A stretch of DNA of 64,000 nucleotides from Aurantimonas coralicida_A (GTDB lineage: Bacteria; Pseudomonadota; Alphaproteobacteria; Rhizobiales; Rhizobiaceae): the NCBI RefSeq assembly GCF_036016755.1, contig NZ_JAYXIH010000014.1, positions 28,663 to 92,662 of the forward strand, given 5' to 3'. Each line of letters opens with the position of its first letter. Position 1 is the first letter of the stretch. The translations under genes and the position numbers were made by a program. This document shows, piece after piece, positions 54,376-61,970 of this stretch. The notes under the pieces were generated by a model. It did not search any database and had not been told where the DNA came from. It saw only the letters and a list, made by a program, of their open reading frames with translations.

Positions 54376-54705
54376 TCATCGCGGAGTCGGCCAAAGCATC
54401 AAGGCGAAGGCCACCATGCCGATAGCCATGCCGACGACCTGCGGCAGCGGCGGACGCTCGCCGAACACCGTAACCGCGACGATATTGATCAGGATGAGTT
54501 GCGCGATCGCGGAAGCCGAAATCGCGACACCCAAGCCGCTCTCTCGCATCAATCGTATCATCATCAGATTGCCGAGGGTGTATAGCGAAAGCGCGAGGAT
54601 CAGCACCGCGAGCGAGTTCGTCGACACATAGTAACGCGACGCCGATGCAGCGGCGAGGAAAACGGACACCGCGCCCAATAGCCAGATCGTCGCCGTGCCG
54701 CTCAC
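54376..54705 (-). CDS. Small multidrug/EamA-like membrane protein inside the ABC operon
   Basis: A 109-residue protein with four hydrophobic segments (IWLLGAVSVFLAAASASRYY, LAVLILALSLYTLGNLMMIR, AIAQLILINIVAVTVFGERP and VVGMAIGMVAFALMLWP). The pattern of four helices and the conserved GERP before the last one fits the SMR/EamA half-size drug-metabolite transporters. It is inserted between the ATPase and the first permease gene of the ABC importer, in the same direction. Whether it takes part in pyrimidine transport, for example by exporting a product, is unknown. Confidence 0.7.
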   Translation of the reverse strand: MSGTATIWLLGAVSVFLAAASASRYYVSTNSLAVLILALSLYTLGNLMMIRLMRESGLGVAISASAIAQLILINIVAVTVFGERPPLPQVVGMAIGMVAFALMLWPTPR

Positions 54706-54747
54706 TGCCCATACCCATCCCGCCTGCCGATACCTCGTCCTTGCTCC

Positions 54748-55566
54748 TCAATCATAGCCGTGCCCTGCCCTGAGGCCCTCGCGCACCCGGTGGGCGATTT
54801 CCAGAAACTCCGGCGTGTCGCGGATTTCCAGCGGCCGGTCGGGGCCGAGATCGCAGTCGATCACCTCGTGGATGCGGCCGGGCCGCGGGCTCATGACGAC
54901 GATGCGGGTCGACAGAAACACCGCCTCGGGGATCGAGTGGGTGACGAAGACCACGGTCTTTTTGGTCTTCGCCCAGAGCTTCAACAACTCCTCGTTGAGA
55001 TGGTCGCGAACGATCTCATCGAGCGCGCCGAAGGGCTCGTCCATCAACAAGAGATCCGGGTCGAAGGACAAGGCGCGCGCGATCGAGGCGCGCTGCTGCA
55101 TGCCGCCCGACAATTGCCAGGGGAATTTTCCGCCGAAGCCGGAGAGCCCGACAAGCTCGAGATTGCTCTCGATCCGCGCCTTCCGCTCGGCCTTGTCGAA
55201 GCCCATGATCTCCAGGGGCAGGGCGATGTTCTTTTCGATGGTGCGCCAGGGATAGAGCGCCGCCGCCTGGAAGACATAGCCATAGGCGCGCGCCTGCCGG
55301 GCCTGGTCCGGCGTCATGCCGTTGACGGAGATCGTGCCGCCGGTCGGCTGTTCCAGATCGGCGATGACCCTGAGCAGCGTGGTCTTGCCGCAGCCGGACG
55401 GGCCGATGAAGGAGACGAACTCGCCCTTGAAGATGTCGAGATCAATCGACGACAGGGCATGGACGGGCGTGTCGGCCGTCTGGAAGACGAGGTCGAGATT
55501 GCGGGCGGAGATGACCGCGCCCCGCCCCTGCCGTTCCGCGCTGTCATCCTTGATCGACTGATCCAT
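54748..55566 (-). CDS. ABC transporter ATP-binding protein (nitrate/sulfonate/NMT1 type)
   Basis: A 272-residue ATPase with Walker A GPSGCGKTT, Q-loop FQAAALYPW, signature LSGGMQQR, Walker B LLLMDEPFGALD and the switch histidine in VFVTHSIPEAVFLS. It energises the two permeases encoded just downstream. The ATG at 55566 lies 14 bases after the hydA stop; a GTG at 55587 that overlaps it is also possible. Confidence 0.93.
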   Translation of the reverse strand: MDQSIKDDSAERQGRGAVISARNLDLVFQTADTPVHALSSIDLDIFKGEFVSFIGPSGCGKTTLLRVIADLEQPTGGTISVNGMTPDQARQARAYGYVFQAAALYPWRTIEKNIALPLEIMGFDKAERKARIESNLELVGLSGFGGKFPWQLSGGMQQRASIARALSFDPDLLLMDEPFGALDEIVRDHLNEELLKLWAKTKKTVVFVTHSIPEAVFLSTRIVVMSPRPGRIHEVIDCDLGPDRPLEIRDTPEFLEIAHRVREGLRAGHGYD

Positions 55567-55579
55567 TCTCGCGTTCAAA

Positions 55580-57028
55580 TCAGACACCCGCCGGGATGCC
55601 CGACCGCTCGATCTTGCGCGGGGCGGTGAGTTCCTTCCAGGTCGACAGCGCGGTGTTGACCGGCGCGTTGGCGGGCCGCTCGACGAAGCGGCCGTCGCCG
55701 GTGTCGGCGCGCACATCGCCCTCCTTGTAGGCGAGGCGGCCGCGCGAGAAACTCATCACCGGCAGGCCGGTCACCTCGATGCCCTCGAAGACGTTGTATT
55801 CGATCGCCGACTTCTGGGTCTTGGCCGAGATCGTCTTGGTCGCGGCCGGATCCCAGACGATGATGTCGGCATCGGCGCCGGGCAGGATCGCGCCTTTCTT
55901 CGGATAGATGTTGAGAATCTTGGCGATGTTGGTCGAGGTGACGGCGACGAACTCGTTCATGGTCAAGCGGCCGGTCCGAACGCCCTTGGTCCACAGCACC
56001 GGCAGCCGGTCCTCAAGGCCCCCGGTGCCGTTCGGGATCTTGGTGAAGTCGCCGACGCCCATGCGCTTCTGCTCGCTCGAAAAGGCGCAATGGTCGGTGG
56101 CAACGACCTGGAGAGAGCCGGCCGCCAACCCCGCCCAGAGCGAATCCTGGTGCAGCTTGTTGCGAAACGGCGGCGACATCACCCGGCGCGCGGCGTGATC
56201 CCAGTCGGGGTTGAAATATTCGCTCTCGTCGAGGGTGAGGTGCTGGATCAGCGGCTCGCCGAAGACCCGCATCCCCTTTTGCCGCGCCCGGCGGATCGCC
56301 TCATGGGCCTGCTCGCAGGAAGTGTGGACGACATAGAGCGGCACGCCGGCCTGGTCGGCGATCATGATCGCCCGGTTGACCGCCTCGCCCTCGACCTCGG
56401 GCGGGCGCGAATAGGCGTGGCCCTCCGGCCCGCTATTGCCCTCGGCCATGAGTTTTTGCTGCAGGAAGGCGACGACGTCTCCGTTTTCGGCGTGGACCAG
56501 CGGCATCGCGCCGATCTCGGCGCAGCGCGAGAACGAGGCGAACATCTCGTCGTCGTTCACCATCAGCGCGCCCTTGTAGGCCATGAAGTGCTTGAAGGTG
56601 TTGATGCCGCGCTCGACCACCTTGGGCATCTCGTCGAAGACCTGTTCACCCCACCACGTGATCGCCATGTGGAAGGAATAGTCGGTGCGCGCCTTGCCGG
56701 CCTTCTGGTACCAGGCTTGCAGCGCGTCGATCAGCCCCTGCCCCGGTCCCGGCAGGCAGAAATCCACCGTCATCGTGGTGCCGCCGGCCAGCGCCGCCGC
56801 CGTGCCACTATCGAAATCGTCGGCCGAGAAGGTGCCCATGAAGGGCATCTCCATATGGGTGTGCGGGTCGATGCCGCCCGGCATGACATAGGCGCCGGAG
56901 GCGTCGATCACCTCGTCGCCGGAAAGGTCGGGCCCGACATCGACGATGATCTCGCCGTCGATCAGGACGTCGGCCTTCCACGTGCGGTCAGCGGTGACGA
57001 CGGTTCCGTTCTTGATGACGATGGTCAT
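55580..57028 (-). CDS. hydA: Dihydropyrimidinase / D-hydantoinase
   Basis: A 482-residue amidohydrolase that opens the ring of dihydrouracil and dihydrothymine (or hydantoins) to the N-carbamoyl amino acid, the second step of reductive pyrimidine breakdown. Metal ligands are visible: HTH at residues 56-58, the carboxylated Lys near 152 (FMAYKG), His in LVHAENGD and YVVHTSCEQ, and Asp in VATDHC. The length is normal for the family. A strong GGAGGA lies just before the ATG. The preceding DUF559 gene overlaps the start by four bases. Confidence 0.95.
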   Translation of the reverse strand: MTIVIKNGTVVTADRTWKADVLIDGEIIVDVGPDLSGDEVIDASGAYVMPGGIDPHTHMEMPFMGTFSADDFDSGTAAALAGGTTMTVDFCLPGPGQGLIDALQAWYQKAGKARTDYSFHMAITWWGEQVFDEMPKVVERGINTFKHFMAYKGALMVNDDEMFASFSRCAEIGAMPLVHAENGDVVAFLQQKLMAEGNSGPEGHAYSRPPEVEGEAVNRAIMIADQAGVPLYVVHTSCEQAHEAIRRARQKGMRVFGEPLIQHLTLDESEYFNPDWDHAARRVMSPPFRNKLHQDSLWAGLAAGSLQVVATDHCAFSSEQKRMGVGDFTKIPNGTGGLEDRLPVLWTKGVRTGRLTMNEFVAVTSTNIAKILNIYPKKGAILPGADADIIVWDPAATKTISAKTQKSAIEYNVFEGIEVTGLPVMSFSRGRLAYKEGDVRADTGDGRFVERPANAPVNTALSTWKELTAPRKIERSGIPAGV

Positions 57029-57498
57029 GGGTGCGATTCCTCCGGGACTTGCTGTGACTTGCGATCGCCCGCGACAGCGCCGCCGCGTTTCCCTCGCCCC
57101 GCCGGGGAGAGGGTGGCCGGCGCGAAGCGCAGGCCGGGTGAGGGGATGAGGTCCAGGCCTTCAAGCGCCGCGAGAATCGTCTCTAGAACGGCCCGTCGCT
57201 CTCTCAGCACTTCGGCGTTCCAGAAACGCAGAACCGAATATCCGGCGTCGTTCAAAAACGCAGTCCTTTCCCGATCGCGCCGCATGGCGGCTGGGTTACC
57301 ATGCTGATCGCCATCCAATTCGATGATCAGCGATCGTTCGCGACAGGCGAAATCAACAATGAAGCGCTCGATAGGAAACTGCCGAACAAACTTGAATCCG
57401 TTGAGGCGACGGTCGCGAAGATCGCTCCAAAGCCGCATCTCGGCATTGGTCTCATCTTGGCGAAGGCGCCGGGCTGTCTCAACGATGGGCGGCATCAT
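57025..57498 (-). CDS. DUF559 family protein (Vsr-like/PD-(D/E)XK endonuclease fold)
   Basis: A 157-residue protein. The core, with LRQDETNAEMRLWSDLRDRR, FKFVRQFPIERFIVDFACRE and IIELDGDQHGN, is the DUF559 domain related to very-short-patch repair endonucleases; the acidic and Gln residues of a PD-(D/E)XK-type site are present. It interrupts the pyrimidine operon between the amidohydrolase and hydA. Its ribosome-binding site lies in one copy of a GC-rich repeat, and its C-terminus (SPGLRFAPATLSPAGRGK) is encoded by the inverted second copy. No pathway role is expected. Confidence 0.85.
   Translation of the reverse strand: MMPPIVETARRLRQDETNAEMRLWSDLRDRRLNGFKFVRQFPIERFIVDFACRERSLIIELDGDQHGNPAAMRRDRERTAFLNDAGYSVLRFWNAEVLRERRAVLETILAALEGLDLIPSPGLRFAPATLSPAGRGKRGGAVAGDRKSQQVPEESHP
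57091..57148. repeat. GC-rich interspersed repeat, copy A (3' end of the DUF559 gene)
   Basis: CCCTCGCCCCGCCGGGGAGA at the left and a GGGTGAGGGG end, containing the inner palindrome of the family. It is related, in inverted orientation, to copy B at 57499-57550 and encodes part of the DUF559 C-terminus. Confidence 0.75.
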
Positions 57499-57550
57499 GC
57501 CCCCTCACCCGCCGCTTCGCGGCACCCTCTCCCCGATGGGGCGAGGGGGT
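57499..57550. repeat. GC-rich interspersed repeat, copy B (5' side of the DUF559 gene)
   Basis: CCCCTCACCCGCCGCTTCGC to GATGGGGCGAGGGGG. Its reverse complement aligns with copy A apart from two short gaps. It ends exactly at the DUF559 start codon and supplies the GAGGGGG ribosome-binding site. Confidence 0.75.
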
Positions 57551-57637
57551 GGCGTTCGCGTCTCCTCCACCTCTTCTGCGAGACACCTGCGTCCAACGGA
57601 TATTGACCTCCCCCGGCTTCCAAACCAGCCCCGAATT

Positions 57638-58888
57638 CTACTCCACGATCCCGGCCGTCTCCACCACGGCGTGGAACAGCACGTTTGCCCCCGCCGTCGC
57701 CCATTCCTTCGAAATGTCCTCCGCCTCGTTGTGAGACAGCCCGTCGACACAGGGGCACATCACCATCGCCGTCGGCGCGACGCGGTTGATCCAGCAGGCG
57801 TCGTGGCCAGCGCCGGACACGATGTTCCTGTGCGAATAACCGAGGCGTTCAGCGGCGTCGCGGACCGCCTTGACGCAATCCGCGTCGAAGGTGACGGGGT
57901 CGAAATGCCCGACTTCGTCGACCGCGACCCCGATATCGAGTGCCTCGGCGATCGTGTCGATGCCGTCCTCGATCCGCTCGCGCATCGTGTCGAGCGTCTC
58001 CTTGGACGGTGAACGGATGTCGATGGTGAAAACCGCGCGGCCGGGAATGATGTTGCGCGAGTTCGGATAGATTTCGACATGGCCGATCGCGCCGACGGCG
58101 TTAGGCTGGTAATCCATCGCCACCTCGTGGACGAGCTCGGTGATCCGCGCCATGCCGAGCCCGGCATTGCGCCGCTTGGGCATCGGTGTCGAACCGGTGT
58201 GGCTCTCGCGGCCGGTCAGCGTTACCTGCAGCCAGTAGAGCCCCTGCCCGTGGGTGACGACGCCGATATCGATCCCCTCGTCCTCGAGGATCGGCCCCTG
58301 CTCGATATGCAGCTCGAAGAACGCCTTCATCCGGCGCGAGCCGACCGGCTCGTCGCCCTCCCAGCCGATCCGCTTCAGTTCGTCGCCAAAGCGCTTGCCG
58401 GCCGAATCCTCGCGGTCCTTCGCCCAGGCCTCGTCATGGACGCCGGCGAAGACGCCCGACGCCAGCATCGCCGGGGCGAAGCGGGTGCCCTCCTCGTTGG
58501 TCCAGTTGGTGACGACGATCGGGTGCTTGGTCTCGATGTTGAGGTCGTTCAGCGTGCGGACCAGTTCCAGCGCGCCGAGGACGCCGAGGACGCCATCATA
58601 TTTGCCGCCGGTCGGCTGGGTATCGAGATGGCTGCCGACATAGACCGGCAGCGCGTCCGGATCGGTGCCCTCGCGCCGTGCAAACATGGTGCCCATGGTA
58701 TCGACGCCCATCGTCAGGCCGGCCGCCTCGCACCAGGACTGGAACAGGTGCCGTCCCTCGCCGTCGGCGTCGGTCAGCGTCTGGCGGTTGTTTCCGCCAG
58801 CGATGCCGGGGCCGATCTTCGCCATCTCCATGATCGAATCCCAGAGCCGGTCGCCGTTGATCTGGAGGTTGTTCCCGGGTGTATTCAT
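57638..58888 (-). CDS. M20 family amidohydrolase (beta-ureidopropionase / N-carbamoyl-amino acid hydrolase type)
   Basis: A 416-residue metal-dependent hydrolase. Metal ligands are visible in YVGSHLDTQPTGGKYDG (His and Asp) and NWTNEEGTRFAPAML (Glu pair), with a later GAGHDACW. In this operon it should convert N-carbamoyl-beta-alanine to beta-alanine, CO2 and ammonia, the step after dihydropyrimidinase. Allantoate amidohydrolase and L-carbamoylase share the same family. The ATG at 58888 is chosen because AGGAGG lies 7 bases upstream; another ATG 18 bases earlier lacks this. Confidence 0.88.
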   Translation of the reverse strand: MNTPGNNLQINGDRLWDSIMEMAKIGPGIAGGNNRQTLTDADGEGRHLFQSWCEAAGLTMGVDTMGTMFARREGTDPDALPVYVGSHLDTQPTGGKYDGVLGVLGALELVRTLNDLNIETKHPIVVTNWTNEEGTRFAPAMLASGVFAGVHDEAWAKDREDSAGKRFGDELKRIGWEGDEPVGSRRMKAFFELHIEQGPILEDEGIDIGVVTHGQGLYWLQVTLTGRESHTGSTPMPKRRNAGLGMARITELVHEVAMDYQPNAVGAIGHVEIYPNSRNIIPGRAVFTIDIRSPSKETLDTMRERIEDGIDTIAEALDIGVAVDEVGHFDPVTFDADCVKAVRDAAERLGYSHRNIVSGAGHDACWINRVAPTAMVMCPCVDGLSHNEAEDISKEWATAGANVLFHAVVETAGIVE

Positions 58889-58898
58889 CAAGTACCTC

Positions 58899-59363
58899 CT
58901 AGTCATTCTTCGCCCTAAGCTCTCGACGCCCCTCAGACAGAACTGAGCTTATTGCCTGGCTTGTCGCGAACAACGATCCGTCCAGATAACTAAAATAATC
59001 ACTTGCTCCAGCAGCCTGAGTCAGAGATTCTTCAAACTTCTTCAATGCCATGATTGCTTCATCCGAAATGACGAGTCCGCCGATCGAACGCTGCTTCTCA
59101 ACGCTTCTGCGGCCGTGAACATAAGCTTTGCGCAGTTCCGTCTGATGCTCCTCGTCTAGTTCCTGGTTCAAGAGGTGAGCATCAAAGCTTGCCTCGAGAT
59201 CTTCCCGAATTGAGTTCAGGGCTTCCAGCGTTTCTGCATACGCCTGATATTTCCGATCCCACCATCTCTCCGACAGCGATTTTCGGTAGGCTAGCCATCC
59301 GCTCAGAGACGCACCTATTAGCGCGCCGACTAGAGACAAAATCGCTGGCAAATATGCTCCCAA
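58899..59363 (-). CDS. Hypothetical membrane-anchored protein, low GC, inside the pyrimidine operon
   Basis: I do not recognise this 154-residue protein. It has one N-terminal transmembrane helix (LPAILSLVGALIGASLSGWLA) and a cytosolic helical domain (RKYQAYAETLEALNSIREDL and EEHQTELRKAYVHGRRSVEK). The DNA is clearly lower in GC than both neighbouring genes, which suggests acquisition. The start would be a TTG at 59363. Similar single-helix proteins are common as orphan accessory genes. It has no apparent link to pyrimidine metabolism. Confidence 0.55.
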   Translation of the reverse strand: MGAYLPAILSLVGALIGASLSGWLAYRKSLSERWWDRKYQAYAETLEALNSIREDLEASFDAHLLNQELDEEHQTELRKAYVHGRRSVEKQRSIGGLVISDEAIMALKKFEESLTQAAGASDYFSYLDGSLFATSQAISSVLSEGRRELRAKND

Positions 59364-59375
59364 GCCCGACTACCC

Positions 59376-60704
59376 TCACTCCAGTTCGCCGAGAACCGCA
59401 CGTAGCGTCTCGACGATCTCGCCGATCTGATCCTCGGAAATCATCAGCGGTGGCGACAGCGCGATGATATCGCCGGTGGTGCGGATCAACAGCCCCGCCT
59501 CATAAGCCTTGAGGAAGGCCGAGAACGCCCGCTTGGTCGGCTCGCCTGCGATCGAATCGAGCTCGATTGCCGCGATCAGGCCGATAGTGCGGATGTCGAT
59601 GACATGCCGCTCCCCCTTCAGCGAATGGATCGCGTCGGCCCAGACCGGCTCCAGCGCCTTCGCCCGCTCGAAAAGCCCGTCTTCCTTGTAGGTCTCGATT
59701 GTTGCCAGACCCGCCGCGGCGGCGATCGGATTACCCGAATAGGTATAGCCGTGGGCGAACTCGATCAGATGCTCGGCGCCGCTCATGAAGGCGTCGTAAA
59801 TCGCGTCCTTGACGTAAACGGCGCCCATCGGGATGACGCCGTTGGTCAGGCCCTTGGCGGTCACCATGATGTCCGGCGTCACGCCGAAATAATCGGCGGC
59901 GAAGGCCGCGCCCATGCGGCCATAGCCAGTGATGACCTCGTCGAAGATCAGCAAGATGCCGTGCTGGTCGCAGATCTCGCGCAAGCGCTTGAGATAGCCT
60001 TTCGGCGGCGGCAGCACGCCGGTCGATCCGGCCACCGGCTCGACGATGACGGCGGCGATAGTCGAGGGATCGTGTAGCGTCGCGATCCGGACAAGATCCT
60101 CGGCGAGTTCGGCACCATTCTCGGCTTCACCGCGGGAATAGCCGTTGCGCTCGGGGTCGTGGGTATGGCGCATATGGTCGACGCCGGTCAAAAGCGTGCC
60201 GAACATCTTGCGGTTGCCAACGATGCCGCCGACGGAGATGCCGCCGAAATTGACGCCGTGATAGCCGCGCTCGCGCCCGATCAGGCGGAAGCGCGCGCCA
60301 TCGCCCTTGGCGCGGTGGTAGGCGAGCGCGATCTTCAGCGCCGTTTCGACGGACTCGGAACCTGAATTGGTGAAGAACACATGGTCGAGGCCGGTGGGGG
60401 CGATGGCCGCCAGCTTCGAGGCCAGCTCGAAGGCCTTGGGATGGCCCATCTGGAAGGCCGGCGCATAATCGAGCTCGGCCGCCTGACGCTGGATCGCCTC
60501 GGTGATCTTCGGCCGGCAATGACCGGCATTGACGCACCACAGTCCCGCGGTGCCATCCAGCACCTGGCGTCCGTCGGACGTCGTATAGTGCATGTCCTTG
60601 GCGGCGACGAACAGACGCGGCGCCTGCTTGAACTGCCGGTTCGCCGTAAAGGGCATCCAGAAGGCTTCGAGATTGTTGGGGACGATCGTCGCGTGCTCGT
60701 TCAT
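59376..60704 (-). CDS. Class III omega-amino acid:pyruvate aminotransferase (beta-alanine type)
   Basis: A 442-residue PLP enzyme. The cofactor Lys is in MVTAKGLTNGVIPMGAV, preceded by LIFDEVITGYGRMGA. The N-terminus (EAFWMPFTANRQFK) and the TNSGSESVETALKIALAYHR segment are typical of omega-amino acid:pyruvate transaminases. In this context it should deaminate beta-alanine to malonate semialdehyde. The ATG at 60704 follows GAGGGG. It is the first gene of the operon, and the RutR-type operator lies just upstream. Confidence 0.9.
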   Translation of the reverse strand: MNEHATIVPNNLEAFWMPFTANRQFKQAPRLFVAAKDMHYTTSDGRQVLDGTAGLWCVNAGHCRPKITEAIQRQAAELDYAPAFQMGHPKAFELASKLAAIAPTGLDHVFFTNSGSESVETALKIALAYHRAKGDGARFRLIGRERGYHGVNFGGISVGGIVGNRKMFGTLLTGVDHMRHTHDPERNGYSRGEAENGAELAEDLVRIATLHDPSTIAAVIVEPVAGSTGVLPPPKGYLKRLREICDQHGILLIFDEVITGYGRMGAAFAADYFGVTPDIMVTAKGLTNGVIPMGAVYVKDAIYDAFMSGAEHLIEFAHGYTYSGNPIAAAAGLATIETYKEDGLFERAKALEPVWADAIHSLKGERHVIDIRTIGLIAAIELDSIAGEPTKRAFSAFLKAYEAGLLIRTTGDIIALSPPLMISEDQIGEIVETLRAVLGELE

Positions 60705-60756
60705 CGGCTTGCCCCTCGCCAAGCGACGATCCAAGTATGGAAAGGCGCCGGAAATC

Positions 60757-60772
60757 TTGACTAAATGGTCAA
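60757..60772. promoter_or_regulatory. RutR-type operator between the aminotransferase and the rutR gene
   Basis: TTGACTAAATGGTCAA matches the known E. coli RutR consensus TTGACCA-NN-TGGTCAA at every fixed position except one (T for C). It sits in the divergent spacer, where it could control both the operon and rutR. Confidence 0.9.
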
Positions 60773-60872
60773 AATGAAGGCTAGAAGGTCACCCGGAACG
60801 GGTCAAGCGACTTCGCCGCGAAACCGATAAGCGGCACGGGACGGCGATCGAAAGAAGGAAGGACAACAGGTC

Positions 60873-61541
60873 TTGGACGCGACGGTCCCTCCACCGGATT
60901 CACGCGCCGGCGTCGAGGATGACAATCGGCAGCCCACCCGCATTCAGGCGATCAACCGCGAGGTCATCCTGGAAGCGGCCCTGGAGGTCTTCTCGGTCCA
61001 CGGATTCCGCGGCTCGACGGTCGACCAAATCGCCTCCCGCGCCGCGATGTCCAAGCCCAACCTACTTTATTACTTTCGCCGCAAGCAGGACATCTACCAC
61101 GCCGTACTCGAGCGCACGCTCCGCGACTGGCTGGTGCCGCTGGCCGCGATCGATGCCGGTGGCGATCCGGTCGAGGAACTGCGTCGGTACATTACCGAGA
61201 AGTTGCGGATGGTGGCCGAGCGGCCAGCCGCTTCGCGCCTCTTCGCCAACGAGATCCTGGCCGGCGCGCCGGTGATGGGCGGCTTCCTGGAGACCACGCT
61301 GAAAGAACTGGTCGACGAGAAGGCCGACATCATTCGCGAATGGGTGGGCCGGGGACAACTGGCGCCGGTCGACCCCCACCATCTCATCTTCATGATCTGG
61401 GCGACGACGCAGCATTACGCCGACTTCGATGTTCAGATTCGCGCCGTGATGGGCGACCTGGTCGACCGGCCCGGCTTCCGCGAAGAGGCCGCGCAGGCGG
61501 TCCTGACCCTGGTGCTCAACGGCCTGAAGCCGAGGTCGTGA
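60873..61541 (+). CDS. rutR: RutR-type TetR family regulator of pyrimidine use
   Basis: A 222-residue TetR/AcrR protein. The N-terminal helix-turn-helix lies in STVDQIASRAAMSKPNLLYY. The ligand domain is close to E. coli RutR, most clearly in RLFANEILAGAPVMGGFLET and LAPVDPHHLIFMIWATTQHY, where the Trp and Gln contacts to uracil are found. RutR is a repressor released by uracil or thymine. The start is a TTG 10 bases after GGACAACAGG; the first 25 residues are an extra tail. It is transcribed divergently from the operon it should control. Confidence 0.93.
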   Translation: MDATVPPPDSRAGVEDDNRQPTRIQAINREVILEAALEVFSVHGFRGSTVDQIASRAAMSKPNLLYYFRRKQDIYHAVLERTLRDWLVPLAAIDAGGDPVEELRRYITEKLRMVAERPAASRLFANEILAGAPVMGGFLETTLKELVDEKADIIREWVGRGQLAPVDPHHLIFMIWATTQHYADFDVQIRAVMGDLVDRPGFREEAAQAVLTLVLNGLKPRS

Positions 61542-61618
61542 GGCCGGTTGCCTAATAGCCGTCTTCCGCCCATGATCGCCCGCGCCGGTGGGCATCGGCA
61601 CCCAGGGAGATCCGACTC

Positions 61619-61927
61619 GTGGCCAAGCTGATCGCGCTTTACAAGCATCCGAAGGACCCGGCGGCATTCGACGCCCACTACGCGGCGACCCACGCCCCCC
61701 TCGCCAAGACAATTCCGGGGCTGAGGCACTACGATGTCAGCGACGGCAAGCTCGCCGGCCCCGGCGGCGATAGCAGCTACCATCTCGTGGCGACGCTGAC
61801 CTTCGATTCGATGGCCGATATCGAAGCGGGGCTCGCTTCCCCTGAGGGACAGGCGACGGCGGCCGATCTCGGCAATTTCGCCGACGGCGGCGTCGAACTG
61901 CTCATGTTCGACACCAAGGACCTTTGA
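61619..61927 (+). CDS. EthD family small protein
   Basis: A 102-residue protein of the EthD/dimeric alpha-beta barrel type. Characteristic parts are LIALYKHPKDPAAFDAHYAA, IPGLRHYDVS and YHLVATLTFDSMADIEAGLA. Members occur with many oxidation pathways and often have no defined activity. The GTG start follows AGGGAGA. It lies about 80 bases after rutR and is in the same direction. Confidence 0.85.
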   Translation: MAKLIALYKHPKDPAAFDAHYAATHAPLAKTIPGLRHYDVSDGKLAGPGGDSSYHLVATLTFDSMADIEAGLASPEGQATAADLGNFADGGVELLMFDTKDL

Positions 61928-61970
61928 CGATTCAAAGACCGACGTATTCTGCCGCGGTGCGGCGGCGGCT

